Assembly: GCF_019049325.1 (NCBI RefSeq)
Contig: NZ_JAGMUO010000011.1
Coordinates: 186,001 to 250,000 of the forward strand
Reading direction: 5' to 3'
Length of the DNA stretch: 64,000 nucleotides
Origin: Streptomyces sp. AC512_CC834
Lineage (GTDB): Bacteria > Actinomycetota > Actinomycetes > Streptomycetales > Streptomycetaceae
This document shows, in pieces, positions 47,863-56,805 of this stretch. Made by a program: the position numbers and the translations under genes. The notes under the pieces were generated by a model. That model was not told the DNA's origin, did no database searches, and saw only the letters and a program-made list of their open reading frames with translations. Every line of letters starts with the position of its first letter. The stretch's first letter is position 1.

Positions 47863-49065
47863 TCAGGCCTTCCACTTCTCCCAGGACATGTTCCAGCCGT
47901 TGAGGCCGTTGTCCGGGGCGATGGTCTCGTCCTCGGAGTTCTTGACCACGACCACGTCGCCGATGAGCGAGTTCTCGAAGAACCAGGCGGCCGGCGCCTT
48001 CTCGTCCCAGCCGCCGCGCACGTCGCGCAGGCCGACGCAGCCGTGGCTGGAGTTGTAGTTGCCGAAGGCGTCCCCGCCCCAGTAGTTGCCGTGGATGAAG
48101 GTGCCGGAGGTGGACAGGCGCATGGCGTGCGGGACGTCCTTGATGTCGTACTCGCCGCCGTAGCCGACGGTCTCGCCGTTCATCCGGGTCACCTCGAGCT
48201 TCTCGCTGATGACCATCTTGCCGTTCCAGGTCTCGTAACCGGGCTTGCCGGCACTGATCGGGACGGTCTTGACGGTCTTGCCGTCCCGCACCACCTTCAT
48301 CGTGTGCTTCTTGGCGTCCACGACGGAGACCTGGCTGCGGCCGACGGTGAAGGAGACGGTCTTGGCCTGCTTGCCGTAGACGTCCTCGCGGCCCTCCACC
48401 CCGTCGAGGTTGAGGTCGACGGTGACCTTGGTGCCGGCCTTCCAGTATTTCTCGGGACGGAAGTCGAGGCGGTCGTTGCCGAACCAGTGGCCCGCGACCT
48501 CGACGGCCGGCTCGGTCTTGACGGTGATGGCCTTCTCGACGTCCTCCGGGTTGGTGATGCCCCGGGTGAAGCGGATCGAGAACGGCATCCCGACGCCGAC
48601 CTTCGAGCCGTCCTCCGGCGTGAAGGTGCCGATGAAGGTGTTCTTCGGCGTCAGGGTGGTGAAGCGGGAGTCCTCGGCGGCCGTGCGGCCCTCGGAGTCC
48701 TTGGCGACCGCGTGCACGGTGTACGTCGTGGAGGCGGCCAGGTGGGCGGACGGCGTCCAGGCGGCGCCGTCCCCGGTTATCTTCCCGTCGACCTTCGTGC
48801 CCTTGGCGTCCTTGACGACGACCTCGGTGAGCCTGCCCTTCACGGCGCCGACCTTCAGGGCGCCGCTGGTGTCGACGGACTTGGCCCCGTTCTCGGGGGC
48901 GATGGTGACGACGGCCTCGGACTGCTTGCTCTGTGCCGCGGTGGAGTCCTTGGCCTTCTCCCCATCGCCGTCCCCGGCCCCCGAGCCCGATCCGCCCCCG
49001 CCACACGCGGTGACGGTCAGCATCAGCACCCCGAGTACCGCCCCCGCTATCGGACGCACGTTCAC
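47863..49065 (-). CDS. L,D-transpeptidase lipoprotein (first copy)
   Basis: 400 residues from GTG 49065 (GGGGAGACAAG upstream). Lipobox LTVTAC with Cys21, then a Gly/Asp linker. Two Ig-like domains (about 60-260) precede the YkuD catalytic domain (about 265-395): HGNYWGGDAFGNYNSSHGCVGL holds the His and nucleophilic Cys. Forms 3-3 peptidoglycan cross-links, which are abundant in Streptomyces. Mature enzyme is anchored outside the membrane. The longer frame to 49131 lacks a plausible start. Confidence 0.95.
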   Translation of the reverse strand: MNVRPIAGAVLGVLMLTVTACGGGGSGSGAGDGDGEKAKDSTAAQSKQSEAVVTIAPENGAKSVDTSGALKVGAVKGRLTEVVVKDAKGTKVDGKITGDGAAWTPSAHLAASTTYTVHAVAKDSEGRTAAEDSRFTTLTPKNTFIGTFTPEDGSKVGVGMPFSIRFTRGITNPEDVEKAITVKTEPAVEVAGHWFGNDRLDFRPEKYWKAGTKVTVDLNLDGVEGREDVYGKQAKTVSFTVGRSQVSVVDAKKHTMKVVRDGKTVKTVPISAGKPGYETWNGKMVISEKLEVTRMNGETVGYGGEYDIKDVPHAMRLSTSGTFIHGNYWGGDAFGNYNSSHGCVGLRDVRGGWDEKAPAAWFFENSLIGDVVVVKNSEDETIAPDNGLNGWNMSWEKWKA

Positions 49066-49219
49066 CTTGTCTCCCCTCGCCGGGCCCGGTCCGGCCCGCA
49101 CCCCAGTGCGCTCGCGCACGCACCGGCGCATCGTAACCGCAGGCCAGGGGGGATCGGGGCAGCGGAATTGTCACTGTTCCGTACCGAGTTGGGCGCCGGG
49201 TGCCGCGAGCACGCCGGTG

Positions 49220-50476
49220 TCACTTCACCGCGCTGCCCTCCTTCCACTCCTTCCACTTCATGTTCCAGCCACCGAGCCCGTTGTCCGGGGCGACCTTCTT
49301 GTCCTTGCTGTGGACCACCTCGACGACGTCGCCGATGAGGCTGCGGTCGAAGAACCAGCCTCCCGGGGTGTCGGAACCGCCGCCCTTGTCGTCGCGCAGC
49401 CCGATGCAGCCGTGGCTGACGTTGGCCCGGCCGAAGGTGTCGGCGGGCGCCCAGTAGTTGCCGTGCAGGAAGGTGCCGGAGCTGGTCAGGCGGATGGCGT
49501 GCGGGACGTCGGGGATGTCGTACTCGCCGCCGAAGCCGACCGTGCGGCTGTTCATGCGGGTGACCTCGAGCATCTCGGTGATGACCATCTTGCCGTTGTA
49601 GGTGGGGGTGGTCGGCGCTCCCGCGGTGATCGGCACAGTGGCCAGCAGCGTGCCGTCCCGGCGCACCTGCATGGTGCGCTCGAGTGCGTCGACGCGGGAG
49701 ACCTGGCTGCGGCCGACGGTGAAGGAGGACGTCTTGTGCTGGAGCCCGTAGACCCCCTTCGCGCCCTCGACGTCCCGCAGGTCCAGGGCGACGGTGACCT
49801 CGGTGCCGGGCTTCCAGTACTCCTTGGGGCGGAAGTCGAGGCGGTCCTTGCCGAACCAGTGGGGGCGGATCTCGGTGGAGGGCTTCGCGGAGACGGAGAC
49901 GGCGCGTTCGACGGCGGCGCGGTCGGTGATCTCCCGGTTGAACTCCAGCGAAACGATCATGCCGGTGCCGACGACCGAGCGGTTCTCGGGGGCGACGTAG
50001 GCGATGAAGCGTTCCTCGGGGACGTAGGTGGTGAAGGTGGTGTGCCGGGCCGAGCGGTGTCCCCCGCCGTCCAGGGCCACGGCGTCGACCGTGTACTTGG
50101 CGGCGAGCGCGAGCCGGTCGTCGTCCGGCTTCCAACTGAGGCCGTCCTCGGAGATCCGGCCCGGCACCGGGGTCTCGCGCGCGTCCTGCGCCTTGACGAC
50201 CTTCACCGACTCCAGCCGGCCGTCGGGCACCCGCACCGACAGCTCCTTCTCCGGCCGGACGGCCTTGCTCCCGTCGTCAGGAGTGACGCGGATGACGTCC
50301 TCGGCCGCGGGTGGCTTGCCGAACATCTCGCCGATGCCGTCGCCGATGCCGGAGCCGATGCCACCCCCGTCCGAGGTGCATCCGGCGGCGCCGGCCAGCA
50401 GTCCTGCCCATGTCAGTAGGGCGGCCAGAGCGGCGCCCGCGCGCCGTGCGCGCCCGTGTACGTGCCTCACATCCAC
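49220..50476 (-). CDS. L,D-transpeptidase lipoprotein (second copy)
   Basis: 418 residues from GTG 50476 (VDVRHVHGRARRAG; GTG 50470 is an alternative). Lipobox LLAGAAGC with Cys33. Same plan as its neighbour: Ig-like domains, then YkuD with HGNYWAPADTFGRANVSHGCIGL. The two are similar along their length (both end GLGGWNM or GLNGWNM before the C-terminus), so they are a tandem paralogous pair. It is divergent from the debranching-enzyme gene with a 149-bp gap. Confidence 0.94.
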   Translation of the reverse strand: MDVRHVHGRARRAGAALAALLTWAGLLAGAAGCTSDGGGIGSGIGDGIGEMFGKPPAAEDVIRVTPDDGSKAVRPEKELSVRVPDGRLESVKVVKAQDARETPVPGRISEDGLSWKPDDDRLALAAKYTVDAVALDGGGHRSARHTTFTTYVPEERFIAYVAPENRSVVGTGMIVSLEFNREITDRAAVERAVSVSAKPSTEIRPHWFGKDRLDFRPKEYWKPGTEVTVALDLRDVEGAKGVYGLQHKTSSFTVGRSQVSRVDALERTMQVRRDGTLLATVPITAGAPTTPTYNGKMVITEMLEVTRMNSRTVGFGGEYDIPDVPHAIRLTSSGTFLHGNYWAPADTFGRANVSHGCIGLRDDKGGGSDTPGGWFFDRSLIGDVVEVVHSKDKKVAPDNGLGGWNMKWKEWKEGSAVK

Positions 50477-50625
50477 CCGTAACGACCGGTCGGCCCTGGG
50501 GAAACGTGAGTGCGAGCCACCCGGTGGGCAGAACTGTGGGGAGGACGACGCGACGGGGAGCTGCGGCCGGGACGCCGCACGCCCTCCTGCCGGACGTCGT
50601 TCCACGAGCCGTGGGAGGCTGACAG

Positions 50626-52962
50626 GTGTCCAGCGCAGCCGAGCAGGAGGCGGTGGCCGGGAAGCAGGCCGCCGCGGACGGGCGCCCCGCCGTCGTGGTC
50701 GGCGGCGCGCGGCGTGAGGCGCCGTCGCCCGCCGTGCCGGCCGTCGTGCCGGCGGCCTGGCCGACCGCCTGGCCGGGCACCCCGGTGCCGCTGGGCGCCC
50801 GGTTCCGGACCGGCCCGGACCAGGTGGCGGGCACCAACTTCGCGCTGTGGGCGGGCGGGGCGGAGGCGGTGGACCTGTGCCTGTTCGACACGCCGGACTC
50901 CGGTGGATCGGCCTCCGGTGGATCGGCCTCCGGTGGCCCGCGCTCCGGTTCCGGTGGCGGGGAGCGGCGGGTGCGGCTGACGGAGCTGACGCACGAGATC
51001 TGGCACGGCTTCGTGCCCGGCGTCCTGCCCGGGCAGCGCTACGGCTTTAGGGTGCACGGCCGCTGGGACCCGTGGACCGGCGCCCGCTGGAATCCGGCGA
51101 AGCTGCTGCTCGACCCGTACGCCCGCGCGGTGGACGGCGACTTCGGCCTGCCGCCCGAGGTGTACGGGCACGTCCGGGACTGGCCCGAGCAGCGGGTGGC
51201 GGACACCGTGCGCGACGACCGGGACTCGGCGCCGTACGTGCCCAAGGGCGTCGTGGTCCATGACGACGACGACTGGTCGGACGACCGGCGCCCGAAGACG
51301 CCGTGGGCGGACTCGGTCATCTACGAGCTGCACGTGCGCGGCTTCACCAAGCTCCACCCCGACATCCCGCCCGAGCTGCGCGGCACGTACGCGGGCCTCG
51401 CGCACCCGGCGGCGATCGCGCACCTGACCCGGCTGGGCGTGACGGCGGTGGAGCTGCTGCCCGTGCACCAGTTCGCGCACGAGAGCCATCTGCTGGAGCG
51501 CGGCCTGAGGAACTACTGGGGCTACAACTCGGTCGGCTACTTCGCCCCGCACGCCGCCTACGCCGCCTCCGGTACCACCGGTGAGCAGGTCGGCGAGTTC
51601 AAGCGGATGGTGCGCGCGCTGCACGCGGCCGGCATCGAGGTCATCCTCGACGTGGTCTACAACCACACCGCCGAGGCCGGCGAGCTGGGCCCGACGCTGT
51701 CCCTGAAGGGCATCGACAACCGCGGCTACTACCGCCTCCAGCCCGACGCGCGCCGGTACGCCGACTACACCGGCTGCGGCAACACCCTGTACGTCGTCCA
51801 GCCGCACGTGCTGCGCCTGATCACCGACTCGCTGCGGTACTGGGTGACGGAGATGGGCGTGGACGGCTTCCGCTTCGACCTGGCGGCGGCGCTGGCCCGC
51901 TCGATGCACGACGTCGACATGCTGTCCCCGTTCCTCGCGGTGATCGCGCAGGATCCGGTGCTGCGCCGGGTGAAGCTGATCGCCGAGCCGTGGGACGTCG
52001 GCTCGGGCGGCTACCAGGTGGGCGCGTTCCCGCCGCTGTGGACGGAGTGGAACGACCGCTACCGCGACTCGGTCCGGGACTTCTGGCGGCACGCGCTGCC
52101 GGACGTGCGGGAGATGGGCTACCGCCTGTCGGGCTCCAGCGACCTGTACGCGTGGGGCGGGCGGCGGCCGTACGCGTCGGTCAACTTCGTCACCGCGCAC
52201 GACGGCTTCACCCTGCGGGACCTCGTGTCGTACGAGCGCAAGCACAACGAGGCCAACGGCGAGGGCAACCGGGACGGCACGGACGACAACCGGTCCTGGA
52301 ACTGCGGCACGGAGGGGGAGACGGACGACGAGGACGTACGGGCCCTGCGGCGCCGTCAGCTCCGCAACCTGCTGACGACGCTGCTGCTGTCGACCGGGGT
52401 GCCGATGCTGGTCGCGGGCGATGAGATGGGCCGCACCCAGCGCGGCGGCAACAACGCCTACTGCCAGGACAATGAGATCGGCTGGGTGGACTGGAGCCTG
52501 CTCCACGACCCCCGGTGGCGGCCCCTGTTCGAGCTGGCCTCCCGCCTGATCGCCCTGCGCCACCGGCACCCGGTGCTGCGCCGCCGGGCCTTCTTCTCCG
52601 GCCGGGCGCACTCCGCGGACGGCCTGCGCGACCTGGCGTGGTTCACCGCCCGGGGCGCGGAGATGACGGAGCGGGACTGGTACGCCCCCGCCGCCACGCT
52701 CGCCATGTACCTGTCCGGGCGGGACATCCCGGGCCGCGACGAGCGCGGCGCCCCGATCGCCGACGACAGTTTCCTGGCCGTCCTGCACGCGGGGGACACA
52801 CCGGTGGACGTCGTGCTGCCGGGCCCGCCGTGGGCGGAGCGGTACGAGGTGGTCGTCGACACCGGCCGGGAGGAGCAGGACGAGCCGCCGGGCACCACGT
52901 ACCCGGCGGGCGTGGCGATCACGGTCCCGGCGCGGACGGTGCTGCTGCTGAGGGCGGGGTGA
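50626..52962 (+). CDS. glgX: glycogen debranching enzyme
   Basis: 778-residue GH13/CBM48 enzyme (also called TreX) from GTG 50626 (GGGAGG upstream). A ~50-residue Ala/Val/Pro-rich extension precedes the CBM48 domain (FRTGPDQVAGTNFALWA). Catalytic residues: nucleophile Asp in VDGFRFDLA, acid/base Glu in KLIAEPWD, transition-state Asp in TAHDG. Hydrolyses alpha-1,6 links in glycogen limit dextrin. A Ser/Gly loop near residue 92 is lengthened by 15-bp repeats (50899-50936), outside the catalytic core. Confidence 0.96.
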   Translation: MSSAAEQEAVAGKQAAADGRPAVVVGGARREAPSPAVPAVVPAAWPTAWPGTPVPLGARFRTGPDQVAGTNFALWAGGAEAVDLCLFDTPDSGGSASGGSASGGPRSGSGGGERRVRLTELTHEIWHGFVPGVLPGQRYGFRVHGRWDPWTGARWNPAKLLLDPYARAVDGDFGLPPEVYGHVRDWPEQRVADTVRDDRDSAPYVPKGVVVHDDDDWSDDRRPKTPWADSVIYELHVRGFTKLHPDIPPELRGTYAGLAHPAAIAHLTRLGVTAVELLPVHQFAHESHLLERGLRNYWGYNSVGYFAPHAAYAASGTTGEQVGEFKRMVRALHAAGIEVILDVVYNHTAEAGELGPTLSLKGIDNRGYYRLQPDARRYADYTGCGNTLYVVQPHVLRLITDSLRYWVTEMGVDGFRFDLAAALARSMHDVDMLSPFLAVIAQDPVLRRVKLIAEPWDVGSGGYQVGAFPPLWTEWNDRYRDSVRDFWRHALPDVREMGYRLSGSSDLYAWGGRRPYASVNFVTAHDGFTLRDLVSYERKHNEANGEGNRDGTDDNRSWNCGTEGETDDEDVRALRRRQLRNLLTTLLLSTGVPMLVAGDEMGRTQRGGNNAYCQDNEIGWVDWSLLHDPRWRPLFELASRLIALRHRHPVLRRRAFFSGRAHSADGLRDLAWFTARGAEMTERDWYAPAATLAMYLSGRDIPGRDERGAPIADDSFLAVLHAGDTPVDVVLPGPPWAERYEVVVDTGREEQDEPPGTTYPAGVAITVPARTVLLLRAG

Positions 52963-52974
52963 GCGAGGCCCGGT

Positions 52975-53649
52975 TCAGCCGAGGATGCCCCGGTCGTACG
53001 CGGTCGCGACCGCCGCCGCGCGGTCGCCCACGCCGAGCTTGGCGTACAGGTGGGTGAGGTGGGTCTTCACGGTCGCCTCGCTGATGAACAGCACCCGGGC
53101 GATCTCCTTGTTGGACGTGCCGCGCGCGACCAGGGCGAGCACCTCGCGCTCGCGGGCGGAGAGGGGCTCGCCGCCGGGGGCCTTGGGGCCGCGGACGGCG
53201 GAGACCAGACGGGAGGCGATGGCCGGGGAGAGGACGGTGCGCCCCTGGGCCGCCGCGCGGACCGCGGTGAACAGGTCGTCGCGGGGCGCGTCCTTGAGGA
53301 GGTATCCGGTCGCGCCGGCCTCGATGGCGGGCAGGGTGTCGGAGTCGGTGTCGTACGTGGTCAGCACGAGCACCCGGGCGCGGGCGCCGCGCCGGGTCAG
53401 CTCCCGGATGGCGTCCACGCCCGCGCCGCACGGCATCCGCAGGTCCATGAGGATCACGTCCGGGTCGAGCGCGGCGGCCCGTTCCACGGCCTCGACGCCG
53501 CCCGCGGCCTCGCCGAGGACGCGGAAGCCGGGCGCGGACTCGAACATGCCGCGCAGGCCGTCGCGGACCACGGGGTGGTCGTCCACGACGAGGAGGGAGA
53601 TCACGGCGTCATCGGTCAGTGCGTCGTCGGTCAGTGCGTCGTCGGTCAT
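52975..53649 (-). CDS. NarL/LuxR-family response regulator
   Basis: 224 residues. Receiver domain about 17-130 with acidic pair Asp23-Asp24 (VVDDHP), phosphoacceptor Asp69 (ILMDLRMP) and Lys in YLLKDAP. LuxR helix-turn-helix about 160-222 (LSAREREVLALVARGTSNKEIA). The N-terminal MTDDALTDDALTDDA is encoded by a 15-bp repeat array that continues upstream; ATG 53649 is the last of several repeat-borne ATGs. Partner of the histidine kinase immediately upstream. Confidence 0.95.
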   Translation of the reverse strand: MTDDALTDDALTDDAVISLLVVDDHPVVRDGLRGMFESAPGFRVLGEAAGGVEAVERAAALDPDVILMDLRMPCGAGVDAIRELTRRGARARVLVLTTYDTDSDTLPAIEAGATGYLLKDAPRDDLFTAVRAAAQGRTVLSPAIASRLVSAVRGPKAPGGEPLSAREREVLALVARGTSNKEIARVLFISEATVKTHLTHLYAKLGVGDRAAAVATAYDRGILG

Positions 53650-53711
53650 GGCGTCGTCGGTACGGCGTCATCGTTCAGGGCGTCGTCGGTCATGGCGTCA
53701 TCGGTCATGGC
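53606..53711. repeat. 15-bp repeat array spanning the kinase stop and regulator start
   Basis: About seven units close to GCGTCGTCGGTCATG cover 53606-53711; one unit (about 53651-53663) is 13 bp. The array contains the response-regulator start (53649), the kinase stop (53698-53700) and further ATG codons at about 53693 and 53708 that the 13-bp unit puts out of frame. Confidence 0.88.
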
Positions 53712-54981
53712 GGACCAACGGTACGCGAGCCGAGACGGCCGTGCCCTGGCCCGGCTCCGCCTCGACGGTGAGCGAGCCCGCGACGCGCTCGGCGCGGGCC
53801 CGCATGCCCTCGAGGCCGAAGCCGCCGACGGTGGTGCGCTCCCGTGCGGTCGGCGGGTCGAAGCCCCGGCCGTCGTCGCGGACGTCGAGGGTGACCTCGT
53901 CGCCCATGTAGGACAGGGTGACGCCCACCCGGTCGGCGTGGGCGTGGCGGGCCGTGTTGGACAGGGCCTCCTGGCCGATGCGCAGGAGGGCGGCGGCGAC
54001 CTCGTCGTGGAGTTGCTCGGCGGTGCCGGTGACGGTGAACCGGGCCTGGACGCCGGTGCGCTCGCCCCACTCAGTCACCGTCTTCTTCAGCGCGTCCGGC
54101 AGCCCGTCGTCGGCCAGCGCGACCGGGGAGAGGTTGTGCACGGAGCGGCGGGCCTCGCCGAGGCTGTGCCGGGCCAGGGCGACCGCCCGGTCCATGTGCT
54201 CGCGGCCGAGCGCCGGGTCCGGGGTGGCCGCGACGACCTGGAGCTGGGCGATGATGCCGGTCAGGCCCTGGGCGAGGGTGTCGTGGATCTCGGCGGCCAG
54301 CCGCCGGCGTTCGTCGGCGACGCCGGCCTCCCGGGCCTGGACGAGGAGCTGGGCGTGAAGGGCGGCGTTCTCGTCGAGTGCCTGCTGCAGGGCCGCGTTG
54401 GTGCGTTCCAGCTCGGCGATGGTCTCGACCCGGGCGCGGCTGCGGGCCGCCTCCGTCTCGGCGAGGCGGGCGAACACCACGAGGAGTACGACGTTGACCG
54501 CGAGGATCGCGCCGAAGAGCACCCAGCCCGACTCGTCGCCCGGCGGCAGCCCGCCCGACTGCGAGCCCGCGATCGTCACCGCCGTCAGGAACAGTCCCGC
54601 CTTGAGCAGCCGGGGCGGCAGCAGCCGGTCGACCCCGAAGTAGCCGGAGTAGGCGTAGAAGCCGAACAGCGGGTTGAGCCAGACCAGGACGAAGGCGACG
54701 GCGCAGCGCACGAAGTAGAGGCAGACGCTCGCCGGGGTGGGCCCGGTCCGGGTGCGGGCCGACCTGGCCCACCACAACTGCAGGCCGGCCGCGACCGCGA
54801 TCAGGGCGCCCGCGAGGTACCACTGGCCCGCGGTCGTGCCGATCAGGTCGGAGGCCGCCGCGGCGACCACGGTGCCGACGGCGAGCAGGCCGAACGGCCC
54901 CCACTGGTGGAACGCCGTCCACTGGCGCTCGACGGTTCCCGCGTCGGTCATCGGGCCAGTGTCGGCCATCGGCGCGCTCAT
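53698..54981 (-). CDS. NarL-type sensor histidine kinase
   Basis: 427 residues. ATG 54981 overlaps the stop of the ABC-2 permease gene (ATGA). Five to six membrane segments (about 28-172), a coiled-coil linker (about 178-215), HisKA_3 with His233 (LAAEIHDTLAQGLTGI), then a HATPase_c domain (EALSNTARHAHADRVG, DDGRGFDP, GGFGLEGMRARAERV). Signals to the regulator just downstream; the coupled exporter genes upstream are the probable target or sensory partner, as in antibiotic-sensing systems. Confidence 0.95.
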   Translation of the reverse strand: MSAPMADTGPMTDAGTVERQWTAFHQWGPFGLLAVGTVVAAAASDLIGTTAGQWYLAGALIAVAAGLQLWWARSARTRTGPTPASVCLYFVRCAVAFVLVWLNPLFGFYAYSGYFGVDRLLPPRLLKAGLFLTAVTIAGSQSGGLPPGDESGWVLFGAILAVNVVLLVVFARLAETEAARSRARVETIAELERTNAALQQALDENAALHAQLLVQAREAGVADERRRLAAEIHDTLAQGLTGIIAQLQVVAATPDPALGREHMDRAVALARHSLGEARRSVHNLSPVALADDGLPDALKKTVTEWGERTGVQARFTVTGTAEQLHDEVAAALLRIGQEALSNTARHAHADRVGVTLSYMGDEVTLDVRDDGRGFDPPTARERTTVGGFGLEGMRARAERVAGSLTVEAEPGQGTAVSARVPLVRHDR

Positions 54982-55757
54982 TCCCAGCGGAACCGGCGCG
55001 AGGCCAACGAGGTGAGCAGCGCCGTCCAGGCCACCAGAATCGCCAGGTGGGACCAGTCCGGCCAGTCGCCGGCCGCGGCCTCGTTGAGGGCCTGCGCGGC
55101 GGCGCCGAAGGGGGTCAAGCCCACGATCTCGGCCAGCAGGTCCGGCATGGCCTGCACCGGCAGCCACACGCCCGCGCAGAACATCGCCGGGAACAGCGCG
55201 GCCGAGCCGATCGCGCCGGCCGTCTTCGTGGTGCGGGACAGGGCGGAGAGCAGGGCGCCGAGGGAGAGCGCGGCCAGCACCGCCAGCAGCAGCGCCAGGA
55301 GGTAGCCGAGGGGCTGCTCGGGCAGCGTCACGTCGAAGGCGAGCCGGCCGACCGCCAGCGCGAGCAGCGCGGAGAGGAGGGCGGCCCCGCCGCACACCAC
55401 CATCTGCGCGGACAGCAGGGCCGCCGGCCGCACCGGCGTGGCGGACATCCGGCGCAGGATGCCGCGCTCCCGGTAGCCGGTGAGGACCTGCGGCATGCCC
55501 TGGAGGCCGCCGACGGTCAGGCCGAGGAGCACGGCCACCGGCACGTAGGCGTCGACCGGGCGCAGCCCGCCGAAGGAGGGGTCGGCTTCGCGGAAGGACG
55601 GGATGGAACCGAGGATCGCCAGCAGCAGGGTCGGGAACACCAGCATCCAGAACAGGGCGCCGGGTTCGCGGCGGAACAGGCGCAGCTCGGTCTTCAGTAC
55701 GGCGGTGTCGAGGACGGCGGTGTGGCGTGTGGCGGTGTCGCGTGCGGCGGTCTTCAT
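54978..55757 (-). CDS. ABC-2 type permease
   Basis: 259 residues from ATG 55757, which overlaps the stop of the ATPase gene (ATGA). Six membrane segments; LFRREPGALFWMLVFPTLLL and RERGILRRMSATPVRP are typical ABC2_membrane features. Forms an exporter with the preceding ATPase. Substrate unknown; two-component linkage is typical for drug or peptide efflux. Confidence 0.93.
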   Translation of the reverse strand: MKTAARDTATRHTAVLDTAVLKTELRLFRREPGALFWMLVFPTLLLAILGSIPSFREADPSFGGLRPVDAYVPVAVLLGLTVGGLQGMPQVLTGYRERGILRRMSATPVRPAALLSAQMVVCGGAALLSALLALAVGRLAFDVTLPEQPLGYLLALLLAVLAALSLGALLSALSRTTKTAGAIGSAALFPAMFCAGVWLPVQAMPDLLAEIVGLTPFGAAAQALNEAAAGDWPDWSHLAILVAWTALLTSLASRRFRWE

Positions 55758-56656
55758 GCGGTGGCCTCCGTGAGATCCAGGAAGGCGTCGTCCAGCGTGG
55801 TGTCGGTGACCCTGAGCTGGTGGGCGGTGACGCGGGCGCGGGCGAACAGGGTGACAACGGCGTTGACCGTCTCGTCCGTGCCGGACAGGGTGACGCGGCC
55901 GTCCCGGTACGCGACGGAGGCGAGTTCGGGCAGCGCGCGCAGGTCCGTGTCGTCGAGCGGCTCGGACGGGGTGAAGCTGATGACGGTGGCGCCCGCCGAA
56001 CGCCGGATGAGCCCGGCCGGGGAGTCCAGGGCGGCGACCCGGCCCCGGTCGATCACCGCGATCCGGTCGCACAGGCGCTGCGCCTCCTCCATGAAGTGCG
56101 TGACCAGGAGGACGGTGACACCGCCCGCGCGGATGTCCTCGATGAGCTGCCAGGTCTCGCGGCGGGCGCGCGGGTCGAGGCCGGTGGTCAGCTCGTCCAG
56201 CACCACGACGCGTGGGTCGCCGACCAGGGCCAGCGCGATGAACAGGCGCTGCTTCTGACCGCCGGAGAGCTTCGCGAACCGGGTGTCCAGCATCGGGACG
56301 AGGCCGAGCCGCTCGGCCAGCGGACGCCAGTCGGCCGGGGCCGGGTAGAAGGCGGCGTACAGCTCCAGGGCCTCGCGGACGGTGAGCTTAGGCTGCACCT
56401 CGCTCCGCTGGAGTTGGGCCCCGAGGACGCGGGCGACCTTCTCGTGGTCGGCGACGGGGTCCAGGCCGGTGACGCGGACGCGTCCCGCGTCGGGGACCCG
56501 CAGGCCCTCGACGCACTCGACGGTGGTGGTCTTGCCGGCGCCGTTCGGACCGAGGACGCCGAAGATCTCGCCCTCCTCGACGGCGAAGGACACACCGTCG
56601 ACGACGGGACGTCCGCCGTAGGACTTGCGCAGGTCGGTGACTTCGATGACGGGCAT
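55754..56656 (-). CDS. ABC transporter ATP-binding protein (DrrA-like)
   Basis: 300 residues from ATG 56656. Walker A GPNGAGKTT (about 38-46), Q-loop, signature LSGGQKQRL, Walker B VVVLDELTTGLD, H-loop LLVTHFMEEA. A C-terminal DUF4162-type region follows, as in DrrA-like exporters. First gene of the ATPase-permease-kinase-regulator operon; divergent from the ABC exporter cluster (149 bp). Confidence 0.95.
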   Translation of the reverse strand: MPVIEVTDLRKSYGGRPVVDGVSFAVEEGEIFGVLGPNGAGKTTTVECVEGLRVPDAGRVRVTGLDPVADHEKVARVLGAQLQRSEVQPKLTVREALELYAAFYPAPADWRPLAERLGLVPMLDTRFAKLSGGQKQRLFIALALVGDPRVVVLDELTTGLDPRARRETWQLIEDIRAGGVTVLLVTHFMEEAQRLCDRIAVIDRGRVAALDSPAGLIRRSAGATVISFTPSEPLDDTDLRALPELASVAYRDGRVTLSGTDETVNAVVTLFARARVTAHQLRVTDTTLDDAFLDLTEATA

Positions 56657-56805
56657 GCCGCCAGCGTCCCGGTAAGCGGGCGCCCGGCGCATCGGGCGAC
56701 GCGCTCGAAGGCGCATCAGCCGATCGGTTGATGCCCCCCGTACGACCCCGGTGCGCGCGAAAACTCGGTGGGCTCTGTCAGTGGTGAACCGTAGGCTCGC
56801 TGCTG

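Noticed and set aside
50467..52788. 773-residue minus-strand frame antisense to the debranching enzyme
   Set aside because: Same GC-driven artefact; the plus strand carries all GH13 catalytic motifs.
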